The notes under the pieces: generated by a model | Database searches by the model: none | What the model saw: the letters and a program-made list of their open reading frames with translations, nothing else | Told to the model about the DNA's origin: nothing | Origin: Prevotella sp. khp7 | Lineage (GTDB): Bacteria > Bacteroidota > Bacteroidia > Bacteroidales > Bacteroidaceae | Length of the DNA stretch: 64,000 bases | NCBI RefSeq assembly: GCF_900109055.1 | Contig: NZ_FOIV01000001.1 | Span: forward strand, 726,682 to 790,681 | Reading direction: 5' to 3' | Translations under genes and position numbers: made by a program | Part shown: positions 26,271 to 34,868 of the stretch, in pieces | Layout of the letters: every line of letters begins with the position of its first letter | How positions within the stretch are numbered: the stretch's first letter is position 1

Positions 26271-27245
26271 TTATTTTATTTTATAGTTCTCGAAATTTTT
26301 TATACCGTTGAGGAAGTCACGCCCGCTCATGCGCTTCTTTCCTGACAACTGGAGCTCCTCTATCATCAGCAGCTCGTCGGCGCAACGGATGCAGGGTTTC
26401 CTGTCTGCCACGGCCGTCATACGGAGCTCACCCTGACGGAGACTCGTGCGGGATGTCTTGAAGATTTTCAGAACGGTCTCCTTGCCGTCGGGCGATACGA
26501 GGGTCGTCCATGCACCAGGGTAAGGACTGAGTCCCCGAACGAAGTCGTAGACCCGCTTGGCAGGCTGGTCCCAGTTAATCTGACAGGTCTCCTTGAAGAT
26601 CTTCGGTGCAGCATGCAGTTCGTTGCCTACGGCAATCATGTCTTCCTGTGGAATGCTCTCAGGATGTCCGTCGGCAGCAATGATGCGGTCGAGCGTCTCC
26701 AGACAGATGTCGGCGCCCAGATGCATCAGTCCGTCGTACACGTATTCCACATCGGCGGTATCGGGGATGTCGAAGGGCTTCTGCATGATGATGCGGCCAG
26801 TGTCGATGTCCTTGTCGAGGAAGAACGTGGTGACACCTGTCCGGGTCTCGCCATTGATGACTGCCCAGTTGATGGGGGCTGCACCACGATACTGAGGCAA
26901 CAGGGCGGCATGCACGTTAAAGGTGCCGTACTGCGGCATGTCCCACACCACCTCGGGGAGCATGCGGAAGGCCACGACCACCTGCAGGTTTGCCTGATAC
27001 GAGCGCAGCTGCTCTACAAACTCGGGGTCTTTCATCTTCACGGGTTGCAGCACGGGCAGGTTGTGCTCCAAGGCATACTTCTTCACCTCCGAGGGTTGAA
27101 GCTCGGTCTGGTGACGGCCCACGGCCTTGTCAGGCTGGGTCACCACAGCCACCACATTATAATCGTTCTCGACCAGAGTCTTCAGTGTCTCCACCGCAAA
27201 CTCCGGCGTTCCCATAAACACAATCCTTAAATCCTCTTTTTTCAT
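26271..27245 (-). CDS. fmt: Methionyl-tRNA formyltransferase
   Basis: Formylates initiator Met-tRNA. The 324 residues begin LRIVFMGTPEFAVETLK, and the catalytic region FNVHAALLPQYRGAAPI holds the histidine of the Asn-His-Asp triad, with DKDIDTGRI after it. The C-terminal domain (LSPYPGAWTTL) is complete. The start is 15 bp from the palindromic repeat that fills the spacer to the ClC gene, so its mRNA leader would be repeat sequence. Confidence 0.97.
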   Translation of the reverse strand: MKKEDLRIVFMGTPEFAVETLKTLVENDYNVVAVVTQPDKAVGRHQTELQPSEVKKYALEHNLPVLQPVKMKDPEFVEQLRSYQANLQVVVAFRMLPEVVWDMPQYGTFNVHAALLPQYRGAAPINWAVINGETRTGVTTFFLDKDIDTGRIIMQKPFDIPDTADVEYVYDGLMHLGADICLETLDRIIAADGHPESIPQEDMIAVGNELHAAPKIFKETCQINWDQPAKRVYDFVRGLSPYPGAWTTLVSPDGKETVLKIFKTSRTSLRQGELRMTAVADRKPCIRCADELLMIEELQLSGKKRMSGRDFLNGIKNFENYKIK

Positions 27246-27260
27246 CTTCTATTTATTTAT

Positions 27261-27460
27261 AGGCACGGATTACACGGATTAACACAGATTTCTTTCTGTT
27301 TCCGTCTTTTCCTGTGCCATTCTTTGACTCTTTTCCTTTTGGCACGGATTACACGGATTAACACAGATTTTTTTTCTGTTTCCGTTCTATCCATTACCTT
27401 CTTCTATATTCGTTATTATTGAATTACAAATAATCCGTGTAAATCCGTGAAATCCGTGCC
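27261..27460. repeat. Composite palindromic repeat (80-bp left part plus full 120-bp element)
   Basis: The stretch 27261-27340 is a left part (AGGCACGGATTACACGGATT start), and 27341-27460 is a full element ending AATCCGTGAAATCCGTGCC, the inverted copy of the left end. The composite nearly fills the fmt/ClC spacer: it stops 5 bp from the ClC stop codon and 15 bp from the fmt start. The same composite occurs at 29284. Confidence 0.85.
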
Positions 27461-27465
27461 TAATA

Positions 27466-29271
27466 TTAATCTTCCGACATGTCTGCTACCATCTTTCTAT
27501 ACATTGTATATATTCGCTGGCGGGAGATGTAGCCCTTGAGGCGACACTCTACGTCGAGCACCGGCAGCCAGTTGGCACCCGTACGATCGAACGCACGCAT
27601 CACATCGGCCATGGGCATCGTGTCACTCAGCAGCGCCTTCGGGTCGGTCATCAGCTGTGAGGCTTTGAAATGGTGATAGAGCTCGATGCGGAACACCACA
27701 TTACGGATTTTCATGATGTCGATCTCGCCCAACAGCATGCCACCGGCATTCAACACAGGGATAACCGTAGAATGGCTGCGGCTGATCTTATGGACAATCT
27801 GTCCCAGTTCCATGTCGGGCGGCGCACTCAGATAGTCTTTCTCGATGACTGAGTCGAGGTTCATCAGGGTGAGCACGGCATGGTCGGTATGATGGGTGAG
27901 CAGACGGCCCTGCTTGGCCAGGCGAGAGCCATAGATGCTGTGAGGCTCAAAGATGATGATGGTGAGATAGGCACACACGCTGACAATCATCAGAGGCATG
28001 AACATGCTGTAGCCACCCGTCAGTTCTGCAATGAGGAAGATGCCGGTCAACGGCGCATGCATGACGCCCGACATGACACCAGCCATACCCAGCAGGGCGA
28101 AGTTCTTCTCGGGTACATAGACGCCCAGACCGTTGATGTTCCACAGGCGAGAGAACAGGAAACCCGTAAAGCAGCCTATGAACAACGAGGGAGCAAACGT
28201 ACCACCACAACCGCCGCCGCCATTGGTGGCAGAGGTGGCCACGACCTTCGTAAACAATACCAGGGCGATATAAGGCAGCAGCATGGCACCCTGACCCGAG
28301 AACAGTGAGTTGTTGAGGATGCGGTTCCAGTCGGCTTCGGTCTGACCGTTCAGCAACAGGTTGATGCTGCTATAGCCCTCACCATAGAGAGCGGGGAACA
28401 GGAAGATAAGCAGACTGAGCGCCGTGCCACCGATGGCCAGTTTGATATGAGGATGCTCCTTGAACTTGGCAAACACATCCTCGCAGGCACCCATCATACG
28501 GATGAAATAGAGGGATACCAAGCCACAGAAGATGCCCAGCAGTACGCAGGCGGGGATACGCTGCACAGACCACTCGCTGTCGAGATGGAAGGTGAACAGG
28601 GCGGCGTCGCCACTGAAGATATAGGTGAAGACGGTGGCCGTGACACACGACACTAGGATAGGCAACAACGCCGACATGGTCATATCGATCATCAGCACCT
28701 CAAGGGTGAACACCAGTCCTGCTATCGGCGCCTTGAAGATGCCGGCAATGGCACCGGCAGCACCACAGCCGACCAGCGTCATGAGCATCTTACGGTCGAG
28801 GTGGAATATCTGACCGAGGTTCGAACCGATGGCAGAGCCGGTGAGTACAATCGGCGCCTCGGCTCCCACTGATCCGCCGAAGCCGATGGTGATGGCAGAG
28901 GCGATGACACTCGACCAGCAGTTATGTGACTTAAGACGCGACTTGTTGCTGGAGATGGCGTAAAGGATACGGGTGATACCGTGGGAGATGTTGTCCTTGA
29001 CGACATAGCGCACAAAGAGCGACGTGAGATAGATGCCCACGACAGGATAGACCAGATAGAGCCAGTTGGCATGCGACTGTTCGAAAGAACTGGTAAGCAC
29101 TGTGACAATCTGGTTGATGATCCAGTGAAGCACAAAGGCAGCCACGGCTGAGAAAAAGCCCACAAGCAGTGCGAGGATGATCATAAACGCCCTCTCGCTG
29201 ACATGCTCCACGCGCCACTCATGCAGCCGCCTCAGCCACTCCGGTCTTCTATCTACAACTGTCGTCTCCAT
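27466..29271 (-). CDS. ClC-family chloride channel/antiporter with CBS domains
   Basis: A 601-residue membrane protein with about ten or more hydrophobic helices between 30 and 440. ClC motifs are present: GSVGAEAPIVLTG (usual GxGxEGP, with the gating glutamate kept), and GGTFAPSLFIG. Residues about 465-600 are a pair of CBS domains (AVLTLMNLDSVIEKDYLSAP and the repeats after it). The frame is open 12 codons further upstream, but those are translated from the repeat (LIRVIRA), so I start at METTVVD. Either transport mode is possible. Confidence 0.93.
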   Translation of the reverse strand: METTVVDRRPEWLRRLHEWRVEHVSERAFMIILALLVGFFSAVAAFVLHWIINQIVTVLTSSFEQSHANWLYLVYPVVGIYLTSLFVRYVVKDNISHGITRILYAISSNKSRLKSHNCWSSVIASAITIGFGGSVGAEAPIVLTGSAIGSNLGQIFHLDRKMLMTLVGCGAAGAIAGIFKAPIAGLVFTLEVLMIDMTMSALLPILVSCVTATVFTYIFSGDAALFTFHLDSEWSVQRIPACVLLGIFCGLVSLYFIRMMGACEDVFAKFKEHPHIKLAIGGTALSLLIFLFPALYGEGYSSINLLLNGQTEADWNRILNNSLFSGQGAMLLPYIALVLFTKVVATSATNGGGGCGGTFAPSLFIGCFTGFLFSRLWNINGLGVYVPEKNFALLGMAGVMSGVMHAPLTGIFLIAELTGGYSMFMPLMIVSVCAYLTIIIFEPHSIYGSRLAKQGRLLTHHTDHAVLTLMNLDSVIEKDYLSAPPDMELGQIVHKISRSHSTVIPVLNAGGMLLGEIDIMKIRNVVFRIELYHHFKASQLMTDPKALLSDTMPMADVMRAFDRTGANWLPVLDVECRLKGYISRQRIYTMYRKMVADMSED

Positions 29272-29283
29272 TTTTTCTTTCTT

Positions 29284-29482
29284 GGCACGGATTACACGGA
29301 TTAACACAGATTTCTTTCTGTTTCCGTCTTTTCCTGTGCCATTCTTTATCTTCTTTTCCTTTTGGCACGGATTACACGGATTAACACAGATTTTTATCTG
29401 TTTCCGTTCTATCCATTACCTTCTTCTATATTCGTTATTAATGAATTACAAATAATCCGTGTAAATCCGTGAAATCCGTGCC
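29284..29482. repeat. Composite palindromic repeat, second copy
   Basis: Same structure as 27261-27460: a left part at 29284-29363 and a full element at 29364-29482. It starts 12 bp before the ClC ATG and ends 3 bp from the stop of the YrdC-like gene. The two composites differ at few positions. Confidence 0.85.
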
Positions 29483-29485
29483 TTT

Positions 29486-30070
29486 TTATTTACGAATCAC
29501 GGTAACTTCGCCGTTTTCTTTCAGTTTGATGATGCTGGAGGGCGTGTGGGGCTTGTGCTCCTGACGACGAGACCAGCATACATAGTCGACTGCCTCGAGA
29601 ATACGAGGGTCGATATCACCATAGTTCTGAGCGGCAGGCTCACCACTGATATTGGCAGAGGTCGACACGATAGCCTTCTGGAAACGGAAACAGAGTTCCT
29701 TGGAGAAGGGCTCGTTGGTGATGCGGATACCCAGACTGCCATCGTCGGCAATGAGGTTCTCTGCCAGATTGATGGCACCGTCGAGGATGAGTGTCGTGGG
29801 CTTGGCATCCTCGGCACCCTTCAGACTGTCAATCAACTGCCATGCCACATCGGGCACGTTTCTGAAATAGCGCTGCATGCGGGCATCGCTGTCGACCAGA
29901 CAGATCAGTGCTTTCGAGTCGTCGCGCTGTTTGATCTCGTAGATGCGCTTCACTGCCTCGGCATTGGTTGCATCGCAACCGATGCCCCACACGGTGTCGG
30001 TAGGATAGAGAATCACCCCACCCTTGCGCATCGTCTCAACAGCATTTCTTATATCGTCTTCTTGCTTCAT
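29486..30070 (-). CDS. L-threonylcarbamoyladenylate synthase (YrdC/Sua5 family)
   Basis: Makes threonylcarbamoyl-AMP for the t6A modification of tRNA. The 194 residues are one YrdC domain, beginning with RKGGVILYPTDTVWGIGCDA, then KRIYEIKQRDDSKALICL and SLGIRITNEPFSKEL, and STSANISGEPA, all family hallmarks. It lacks the extra C-terminal domain of Sua5, so it is the TsaC type. It lies in the run of genes joined by the palindromic repeats. Confidence 0.93.
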   Translation of the reverse strand: MKQEDDIRNAVETMRKGGVILYPTDTVWGIGCDATNAEAVKRIYEIKQRDDSKALICLVDSDARMQRYFRNVPDVAWQLIDSLKGAEDAKPTTLILDGAINLAENLIADDGSLGIRITNEPFSKELCFRFQKAIVSTSANISGEPAAQNYGDIDPRILEAVDYVCWSRRQEHKPHTPSSIIKLKENGEVTVIRK

Positions 30071-30084
30071 ACTTTTTTCTTTTT

Positions 30085-30205
30085 AGGCACGGATTACACG
30101 GATTAACACAGATTTCTTTCTGTTTCCGTTCTATCCATTACCTTCTTCTATATTCGTTATTATTGAATTACAAATAATCCGTGTAAATCCGTGAAATCCG
30201 TGCCT
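30085..30205. repeat. Full palindromic repeat element, 121 bp
   Basis: The cleanest single copy: AGGCACGGATTACACGGATT at one end and AATCCGTGAAATCCGTGCCT at the other. The interior is almost identical to the full parts at 27341 and 29364. It starts 14 bp from the YrdC start and ends 4 bp from the prfC stop. Confidence 0.9.
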
Positions 30206-30209
30206 AATA

Positions 30210-31796
30210 TTAAAACTCGCTAGTAAAGTGGAACTTGATGTTCTTGAAGTCTTCCTGCGCCATGCTCAGCACGTAGCCACTGTCGGCGAGGAAGACATCA
30301 CGGCCCTCCTTGTCCTTAGCCATATACTGACACTTGCGCTTCTTGAAGTTCTCGAGTTCAGCAGGATCGTCGCTCTCAATCCAACAGGCCTTATAGAGAT
30401 GAACAGGCTCCCAACGGCATTTGGCGTTGTACTCGTTCTCCAGACGGTACTGGATCACCTCGAACTGCAGCTGACCGACGGTGCCGATAATCTTGCGGTT
30501 GTTAAACTGGTTGACGAACAACTGGGCCACACCCTCGTCCATGAGCTGGTCGATACCCTTTTGGAGCTGCTTGGCCTTCATGGGGTCGTCGTTCTCGATA
30601 TACTTAAAGAGCTCTGGCGAGAACGAGGGCAGTCCGCGGAAATGGAGCTGCTCGCCCTCGGTGAGCGTGTCGCCAATCTTAAAGATACCATTGTCGGGCA
30701 GACCGACGATGTCGCCTGGCCATGCCTCGTCGATGGTGCTCTTGCGCTGCGCCATGAACTGTGTGGGCGACGAGAAACGCAGCGTCTTACCCTGACGCAC
30801 ATGCAGATAGGGCTGGTTGCGCTGGAACTTTCCGCTGCACACCTTACAGAAGGCAATACAAGAACGGTGGTTGGGGTCGATATTGGCGGTAATCTTGAAG
30901 ATGAAGCCAGTGAACTTCTTCTCTTCGGGGTTCACGTCGCGCTCCTCGGCCTTTGTTGGGCGTGGCGACGGGGCAATCTCAACAAAGCAGTTGAGCAGTT
31001 CCTGTACACCGAAGTTGTTAAGGGCTGAACCGAAGAACACGGGTGCCACCTCTGCCTCACGATAGGTCTCCACGTCGAACTCGGGGTACACACCGTCGAC
31101 CAGCTCCAGGTCCTCGCGCAGCTTAGCGGCATTCTCCTCGCCTACACGACGGTCGAGTTCCTCGCTGTCGATATCAACCTCCACCTTATCGGTTACACGC
31201 TGCTTGTCGGGTGTAAAGAGGTCGAGCTTCTGTTCGTAGATGTTATATACACCCTTGAACTTAGCGCCCTGGTTGATGGGCCAAGACAGTGGACGGACCT
31301 TGATTTCGAGTTCCTGTTCCAGTTCGTCGAGGAGGTCGAAGGGGTCGCGACCCTCACGGTCCATCTTATTGATAAAGATGATCACGGGTGTCTTACGCAT
31401 ACGACAGACGGTCATCAGCTTACGGGTCTGGGTCTCCACACCCTTGGCACCGTCGACCACGATGATGGCTGAGTCGACAGCCGTCAGTGTACGGAAGGTG
31501 TCCTCGGCGAAGTCCTGGTGACCCGGGGTGTCGAGGATGTTCACCTTATATTCTATATCTGAGCCTTCCGGCGTATAGTCGAATTCCATCACAGAGGTAG
31601 ATACAGAGATACCACGCTGTTTCTCTATATCCATCCAGTCGCTGGTGGCGGTCTTCTTGATCTTATTGTTCTTTACGGCGCCCGCCACTTGTATCTGTCC
31701 ACCGAAGAGAAGGAACTTCTCCGTCAGTGTAGTCTTACCCGCATCCGGGTGCGATATAATCGCAAATGTTCTTCTACGTTCTATTTCCTGATTCAT
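30210..31796 (-). CDS. prfC: Peptide chain release factor 3
   Basis: GTPase that recycles RF1/RF2 after termination. The 528 residues begin [20 protein letters not shown]; the GTPase motifs are [15 protein letters not shown] and NKMD, followed by the elongation-factor-like domains 2 and 3. An in-frame ATG seven codons upstream (31817) lies in the repeat and is unlikely to be used. Length matches RF3 and not EF-G (about 700 residues). Confidence 0.96.
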   Translation of the reverse strand: MNQEIERRRTFAIISHPDAGKTTLTEKFLLFGGQIQVAGAVKNNKIKKTATSDWMDIEKQRGISVSTSVMEFDYTPEGSDIEYKVNILDTPGHQDFAEDTFRTLTAVDSAIIVVDGAKGVETQTRKLMTVCRMRKTPVIIFINKMDREGRDPFDLLDELEQELEIKVRPLSWPINQGAKFKGVYNIYEQKLDLFTPDKQRVTDKVEVDIDSEELDRRVGEENAAKLREDLELVDGVYPEFDVETYREAEVAPVFFGSALNNFGVQELLNCFVEIAPSPRPTKAEERDVNPEEKKFTGFIFKITANIDPNHRSCIAFCKVCSGKFQRNQPYLHVRQGKTLRFSSPTQFMAQRKSTIDEAWPGDIVGLPDNGIFKIGDTLTEGEQLHFRGLPSFSPELFKYIENDDPMKAKQLQKGIDQLMDEGVAQLFVNQFNNRKIIGTVGQLQFEVIQYRLENEYNAKCRWEPVHLYKACWIESDDPAELENFKKRKCQYMAKDKEGRDVFLADSGYVLSMAQEDFKNIKFHFTSEF

Positions 31797-31811
31797 ACTT
31801 CTTTTACTTTT

Positions 31812-31829
31812 AGGCACGGATTACACGGC
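31812..31829. repeat. Truncated left end of the palindromic repeat
   Basis: AGGCACGGATTACACGGC stands 15 bp before the prfC start, the same place as in the other spacers, then the match is lost. The stretch 31830-31897 is A/T-rich with nothing recognised. Confidence 0.7.
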
Positions 31830-31897
31830 TTTTTATAAAAGACGCGGCTTTTTTTTTCGTCCGGTGGCCATTCTTTCGTTACTTCCTTTTTACTTTT

Positions 31898-32393
31898 AGG
31901 CACGGATTACACGGATTAACACGGATTTTTTGTTTTTTCTGTTCCGTTGTATCGCTTGTTCTCCGTGAATATCTTTCTCTTTACCTGTACTGAATGACCA
32001 AAGTTTATCAGTAAGCCTACTTTCTTATTGCATGCCGTAAGATAGTTTACCAACTGCCATTCGTGCTCAGGTCTTAAATCTACAACTGCTTTTAATTCTA
32101 CTATAACTTCATCTTCTACTAGCATATCGGGGATATAATGTCCCACGACTTCACCTTTATAAAATACATCTATCTGTTTCTGACACTCACACTTCATTCC
32201 ACGACCAGTTAATTCTTTGTAGAGAGCATTTCCGTAAACAGATTCAAGAAATCCGAATCCCAGTTCCCTGTGTACTTCCTGTGCAGCTCCAATAATCTTT
32301 CTCGTTATTTCTTCGTTATATAACATAAAAATAAATCCGTGTTAATCCGTGTCGCTCGGCTTTGCCGCTTGGCTCGTCCAAGAATCCGTGCCT
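31898..32393 (-). mobile_element. Putative mobile cassette: GxxExxY gene between inverted repeat ends
   Basis: The left end AGGCACGGATTACACGGATT (31898) and the right end, AAATCCGTGTTAATCCGTG at 32334 and AATCCGTGCCT at 32383-32393, are inverted copies of the repeat ends found alone in neighbouring spacers. The right end is split by about 30 bp of other sequence. The only gene between them encodes a PD-(D/E)XK-like protein. No target-site duplication or transposase was seen; mobility is inference. Confidence 0.5.
31916..32326 (-). CDS. GxxExxY protein, PD-(D/E)XK nuclease-like
   Basis: The 136-residue product has the motif that names the family, GFLESVY (residues 25-31), and YIPDMLVEDEVIVELKAV (about 64-81), which fits the PD...ExK core of the PDDEXK nuclease superfamily (PF13366). 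Function is not established for the family; a DNA-acting nuclease role is likely from fold only. The last codons (KNPC) and the stop are encoded inside the repeat end at 31898-31930. The start is 4 bp from the right repeat end. Confidence 0.85.
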   Translation of the reverse strand: MLYNEEITRKIIGAAQEVHRELGFGFLESVYGNALYKELTGRGMKCECQKQIDVFYKGEVVGHYIPDMLVEDEVIVELKAVVDLRPEHEWQLVNYLTACNKKVGLLINFGHSVQVKRKIFTENKRYNGTEKTKNPC

Positions 32394-32420
32394 AAAGATT
32401 TCGTGCCTAAAAATGCCAGC

Positions 32421-33308
32421 CTAAAAATCTAGCTTCTCGATGCACTGCTTGAGGCTCTCTTCCCAGTAGGGGATTTCGAGGGCGTAGGTGGATTTGATTT
32501 TCGTCTTGTCGAGCACGGAGTAGTGCGGACGGGCGGCGGGCGTAGGATACTCTGCGGTGTGCAGGGGGCGCACCTTGCAGTCCTTAATGCCTGCAATACG
32601 GTGGATGGCCTTCGCAAAGTCGTACCACGAGATGACACCCTCGTTTGAGAAATGATAGATACCCGGCACCACCCCCTGATTGATGGCGGCGAAGATGGCC
32701 ACGGCCAGGTCGCGCGCATAGGTGGGTGAACCGACCTGATCGAAGATAACGCCCAACTCACGTTTCTCGTTACCTAAGCGGATCATCGTCTTCACGAAGT
32801 TGTTGCCAAAGGTAGAATAGAGCCATGCCGTACGAACAATCATGGTCTTGGAGCATGCCTGCAGAGCTGCCTTCTCACCATCGAGTTTCGTAGCGCCATA
32901 GACACTGTTCGGACAGGTGGGCTCATCCTCGGTATATGGGATATGATTGGTGCCGTCGAACACGTAATCGGTTGAGATCTGAATCATCCATCCCCCACGC
33001 TTCTCGATGGCCTTGGCCAGCAATCCCGGAGCGGTGGCGTTCAGCTTATGGCACAGTTCCTGGTTCTCCTCTGCCTTATCCACGGCTGTGTAGGCAGCGC
33101 AGTTCACAATGCCGTCGATCTGGTTGTCGGTGACAAAGCGGTTGATGGCTGCCTCATCGGTAATATCCAGTTCTTGCTGAGGCAAGCGACCTTGAAGGTC
33201 GAGCGCTGCCACATCGGTATTAAAATACACGTGCTGGGGATTATTCTTCTCCAGCAGCTGTATCTCGTTTCCAAGCTGTCCGTTACATCCTGTTATTAAT
33301 ATCCTCAT
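32421..33308 (-). CDS. rfbD: dTDP-4-dehydrorhamnose reductase (RmlD)
   Basis: Last step of dTDP-L-rhamnose synthesis. The 295 residues begin MRILITGCNGQLGNEI, a Rossmann nucleotide-binding loop, with the SDR catalytic pair in YGATKLDGE (YxxxK) and ISTDYVFDGTN before it. C-terminal TAARPHYSVLD-like sequence (PAARPHYSVLD) fits RmlD. rfbA is far away at 7752, so the pathway genes are dispersed. It lies in the repeat-spaced gene run. Confidence 0.95.
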   Translation of the reverse strand: MRILITGCNGQLGNEIQLLEKNNPQHVYFNTDVAALDLQGRLPQQELDITDEAAINRFVTDNQIDGIVNCAAYTAVDKAEENQELCHKLNATAPGLLAKAIEKRGGWMIQISTDYVFDGTNHIPYTEDEPTCPNSVYGATKLDGEKAALQACSKTMIVRTAWLYSTFGNNFVKTMIRLGNEKRELGVIFDQVGSPTYARDLAVAIFAAINQGVVPGIYHFSNEGVISWYDFAKAIHRIAGIKDCKVRPLHTAEYPTPAARPHYSVLDKTKIKSTYALEIPYWEESLKQCIEKLDF

Positions 33309-33325
33309 ATGCTTCTTTCTTCTTT

Positions 33326-33447
33326 AGGCACGGATTACACGGATTTACACAGATTTTTCCGTATCCGTCTTTTCCTGTGCCACTTCTTTATTCTCTTTTA
33401 TTCAGCCTTATAATATTAATCCGTGTTAATCCGTGTAATCCGTGCCT
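33326..33447. repeat. Full palindromic repeat element, diverged copy
   Basis: AGGCACGGATTACACGGATT at 33326 and AATCCGTGTAATCCGTGCCT ending at 33447; the interior differs from the 30085 copy more than the ends do. It starts 17 bp from the rfbD start and ends 8 bp from the stop of the DUF4924 gene. Confidence 0.85.
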
Positions 33448-33455
33448 TAAAAACA

Positions 33456-34001
33456 CTACTCGAATTTCAGACCTTCTTCTTTATCTTTTTTGTAATAATC
33501 AGAGAGCATGCCGATGAAGGTGGTGATTTCCTTGACGGCATGTTGCGTGTCGGGCGAGATGTCCTTATGCTGCAAGCGCAACAGCATCACGCCATAGAGG
33601 GAATTGAAACAGGTCTCTATCTCATTCTCTTCCTTATTAGCGCCACGGTTGCGCAGCTCCACGATAAACGGGAGCACCTTGTAGTACTCTGTGTTGTAGA
33701 AAGGGAACTTGGTAGACTGAAGCAACTGACTGTGAAGCTCGATGAGCATCTGCATCGTCACCCGATTAATCTGCAGATGACCCTTCTCACGGCAACCTTC
33801 CTGGTTCATCATCCGAATCAGGTTGCCATACCAGTCGATTGCCTCTTCTTTCTGTTCGTCGCTATAGTCGAAGCGTTCTATCCACTCGCGCTTGATACGC
33901 GTCAGCGAGCAGTCGAAAGCCCTGATAGTATCCTCGACCTGCCACATATACAGCAGATATTCGGCAATATTCTTTTTTCTTAAATCCTGTGCAATAAACA
34001 T
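33456..34001 (-). CDS. DUF4924-family protein, unknown function
   Basis: The 181-residue, all-helical, cytoplasmic-looking protein begins MFIAQDLRKKNIAEYLLYMW, which I recognise as the start of the Bacteroidetes family DUF4924. No catalytic motif is visible. It lies 36 bp downstream of the LysE-type exporter and before rfbD, and could be in the same transcript. No function is known to me. Confidence 0.75.
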   Translation of the reverse strand: MFIAQDLRKKNIAEYLLYMWQVEDTIRAFDCSLTRIKREWIERFDYSDEQKEEAIDWYGNLIRMMNQEGCREKGHLQINRVTMQMLIELHSQLLQSTKFPFYNTEYYKVLPFIVELRNRGANKEENEIETCFNSLYGVMLLRLQHKDISPDTQHAVKEITTFIGMLSDYYKKDKEEGLKFE

Positions 34002-34037
34002 ATATCCTAAAAAAATCTATACATAAAAAAGCATCAC

Positions 34038-34703
34038 TTAGAAGAAACGCACCAGATTGGTGGTTGTTCCCAAGAGCATAATCACCGAACCGATAATCAC
34101 GGCAACGCCGATAGCCTGATTGATAATCTTGATGCCGTTGTTATCGAACTTCGTACGAATCTTATCGACCAGCCATGTGAGGCCCCACCACCAGAGCAGC
34201 GCACCGCCCACAATGCTCGCAAAGCCCACCAGCATCTCGAAAGGATGGTTGGGCAGCACAAACGCGAACTGGGCATACATGGCCAGAAACAGGAATACGA
34301 TAAGCGGATTAGAGAAGGTTACGAGAAAGGCCGTCCACGCGTTATACCAAAGCGAACCCTTCTGCAGGCCTGACTGGTGCATCTTTCTCGTCGGGTCGGA
34401 ACGGTAAGTGTAAAGACCGAAACAGAGCAGCATGATACTACCTGCGATCTGAAGATAGAAGCGATTCTGGTCATTGGTAATGAAGTCCATCACGAACGAC
34501 ATACCGAAACCTGCGAATGCTGCATATATAATATCGCTAAAGGCTGCGCCAAACCCTGTGGCAAGACCAAACCACCGGCCTTTGTTCAGCGTGCGCTGAA
34601 CACACAGGATACCTACCGGCCCCATTGGGGCACTGGCAATTACCCCGATCATCATCCCCTTGAAGATGAAATCTAATATATTTATTGGTACATGAAACGG
34701 CAT
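34038..34703 (-). CDS. LysE-family translocator
   Basis: The 221 residues form about six membrane helices, beginning with a first helix that contains GVIASAPMGPVGILCVQRTL; the conserved region GxxxGPxxxxxxxxxL fits LysE/RhtB exporters of amino acids. Helices follow near 40-60, 70-90, 115-135, 145-170 and 190-215. A -7 box (complement of CAAAGGTA at 34712-34719) is upstream. The substrate cannot be predicted. Confidence 0.85.
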   Translation of the reverse strand: MPFHVPINILDFIFKGMMIGVIASAPMGPVGILCVQRTLNKGRWFGLATGFGAAFSDIIYAAFAGFGMSFVMDFITNDQNRFYLQIAGSIMLLCFGLYTYRSDPTRKMHQSGLQKGSLWYNAWTAFLVTFSNPLIVFLFLAMYAQFAFVLPNHPFEMLVGFASIVGGALLWWWGLTWLVDKIRTKFDNNGIKIINQAIGVAVIIGSVIMLLGTTTNLVRFF

Positions 34704-34814
34704 AACGGGTGCAAAGGTACAAAAAAAGGCTGAAACGGGAAAGAAAACAAAGGTTTTTCACAAAAGGGAATCGTTAATTTCCGTAAAAATGAGAGATATC
34801 CGCAAGTTTTTCTT

Positions 34815-34822
34815 TACCTTTG
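34815..34822 (+). promoter_or_regulatory. -7 box before the ROK-GH2-trpC operon
   Basis: TACCTTTG at 34815-34822, about 46 nt before the ATG. I see no good TTG at the right distance, so the -33 part is weak. Confidence 0.45.
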
Positions 34823-34868
34823 TGGCTTGTAAGCGAAAAATCAAAATAAAAATAAAACTATAACAATC

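Noticed and set aside
33423..33983. Open frames beginning LIRVIRA at repeat copies (also before the ClC gene)
   Set aside because: The shared start is simply the translation of the palindromic repeat end, not a conserved peptide.
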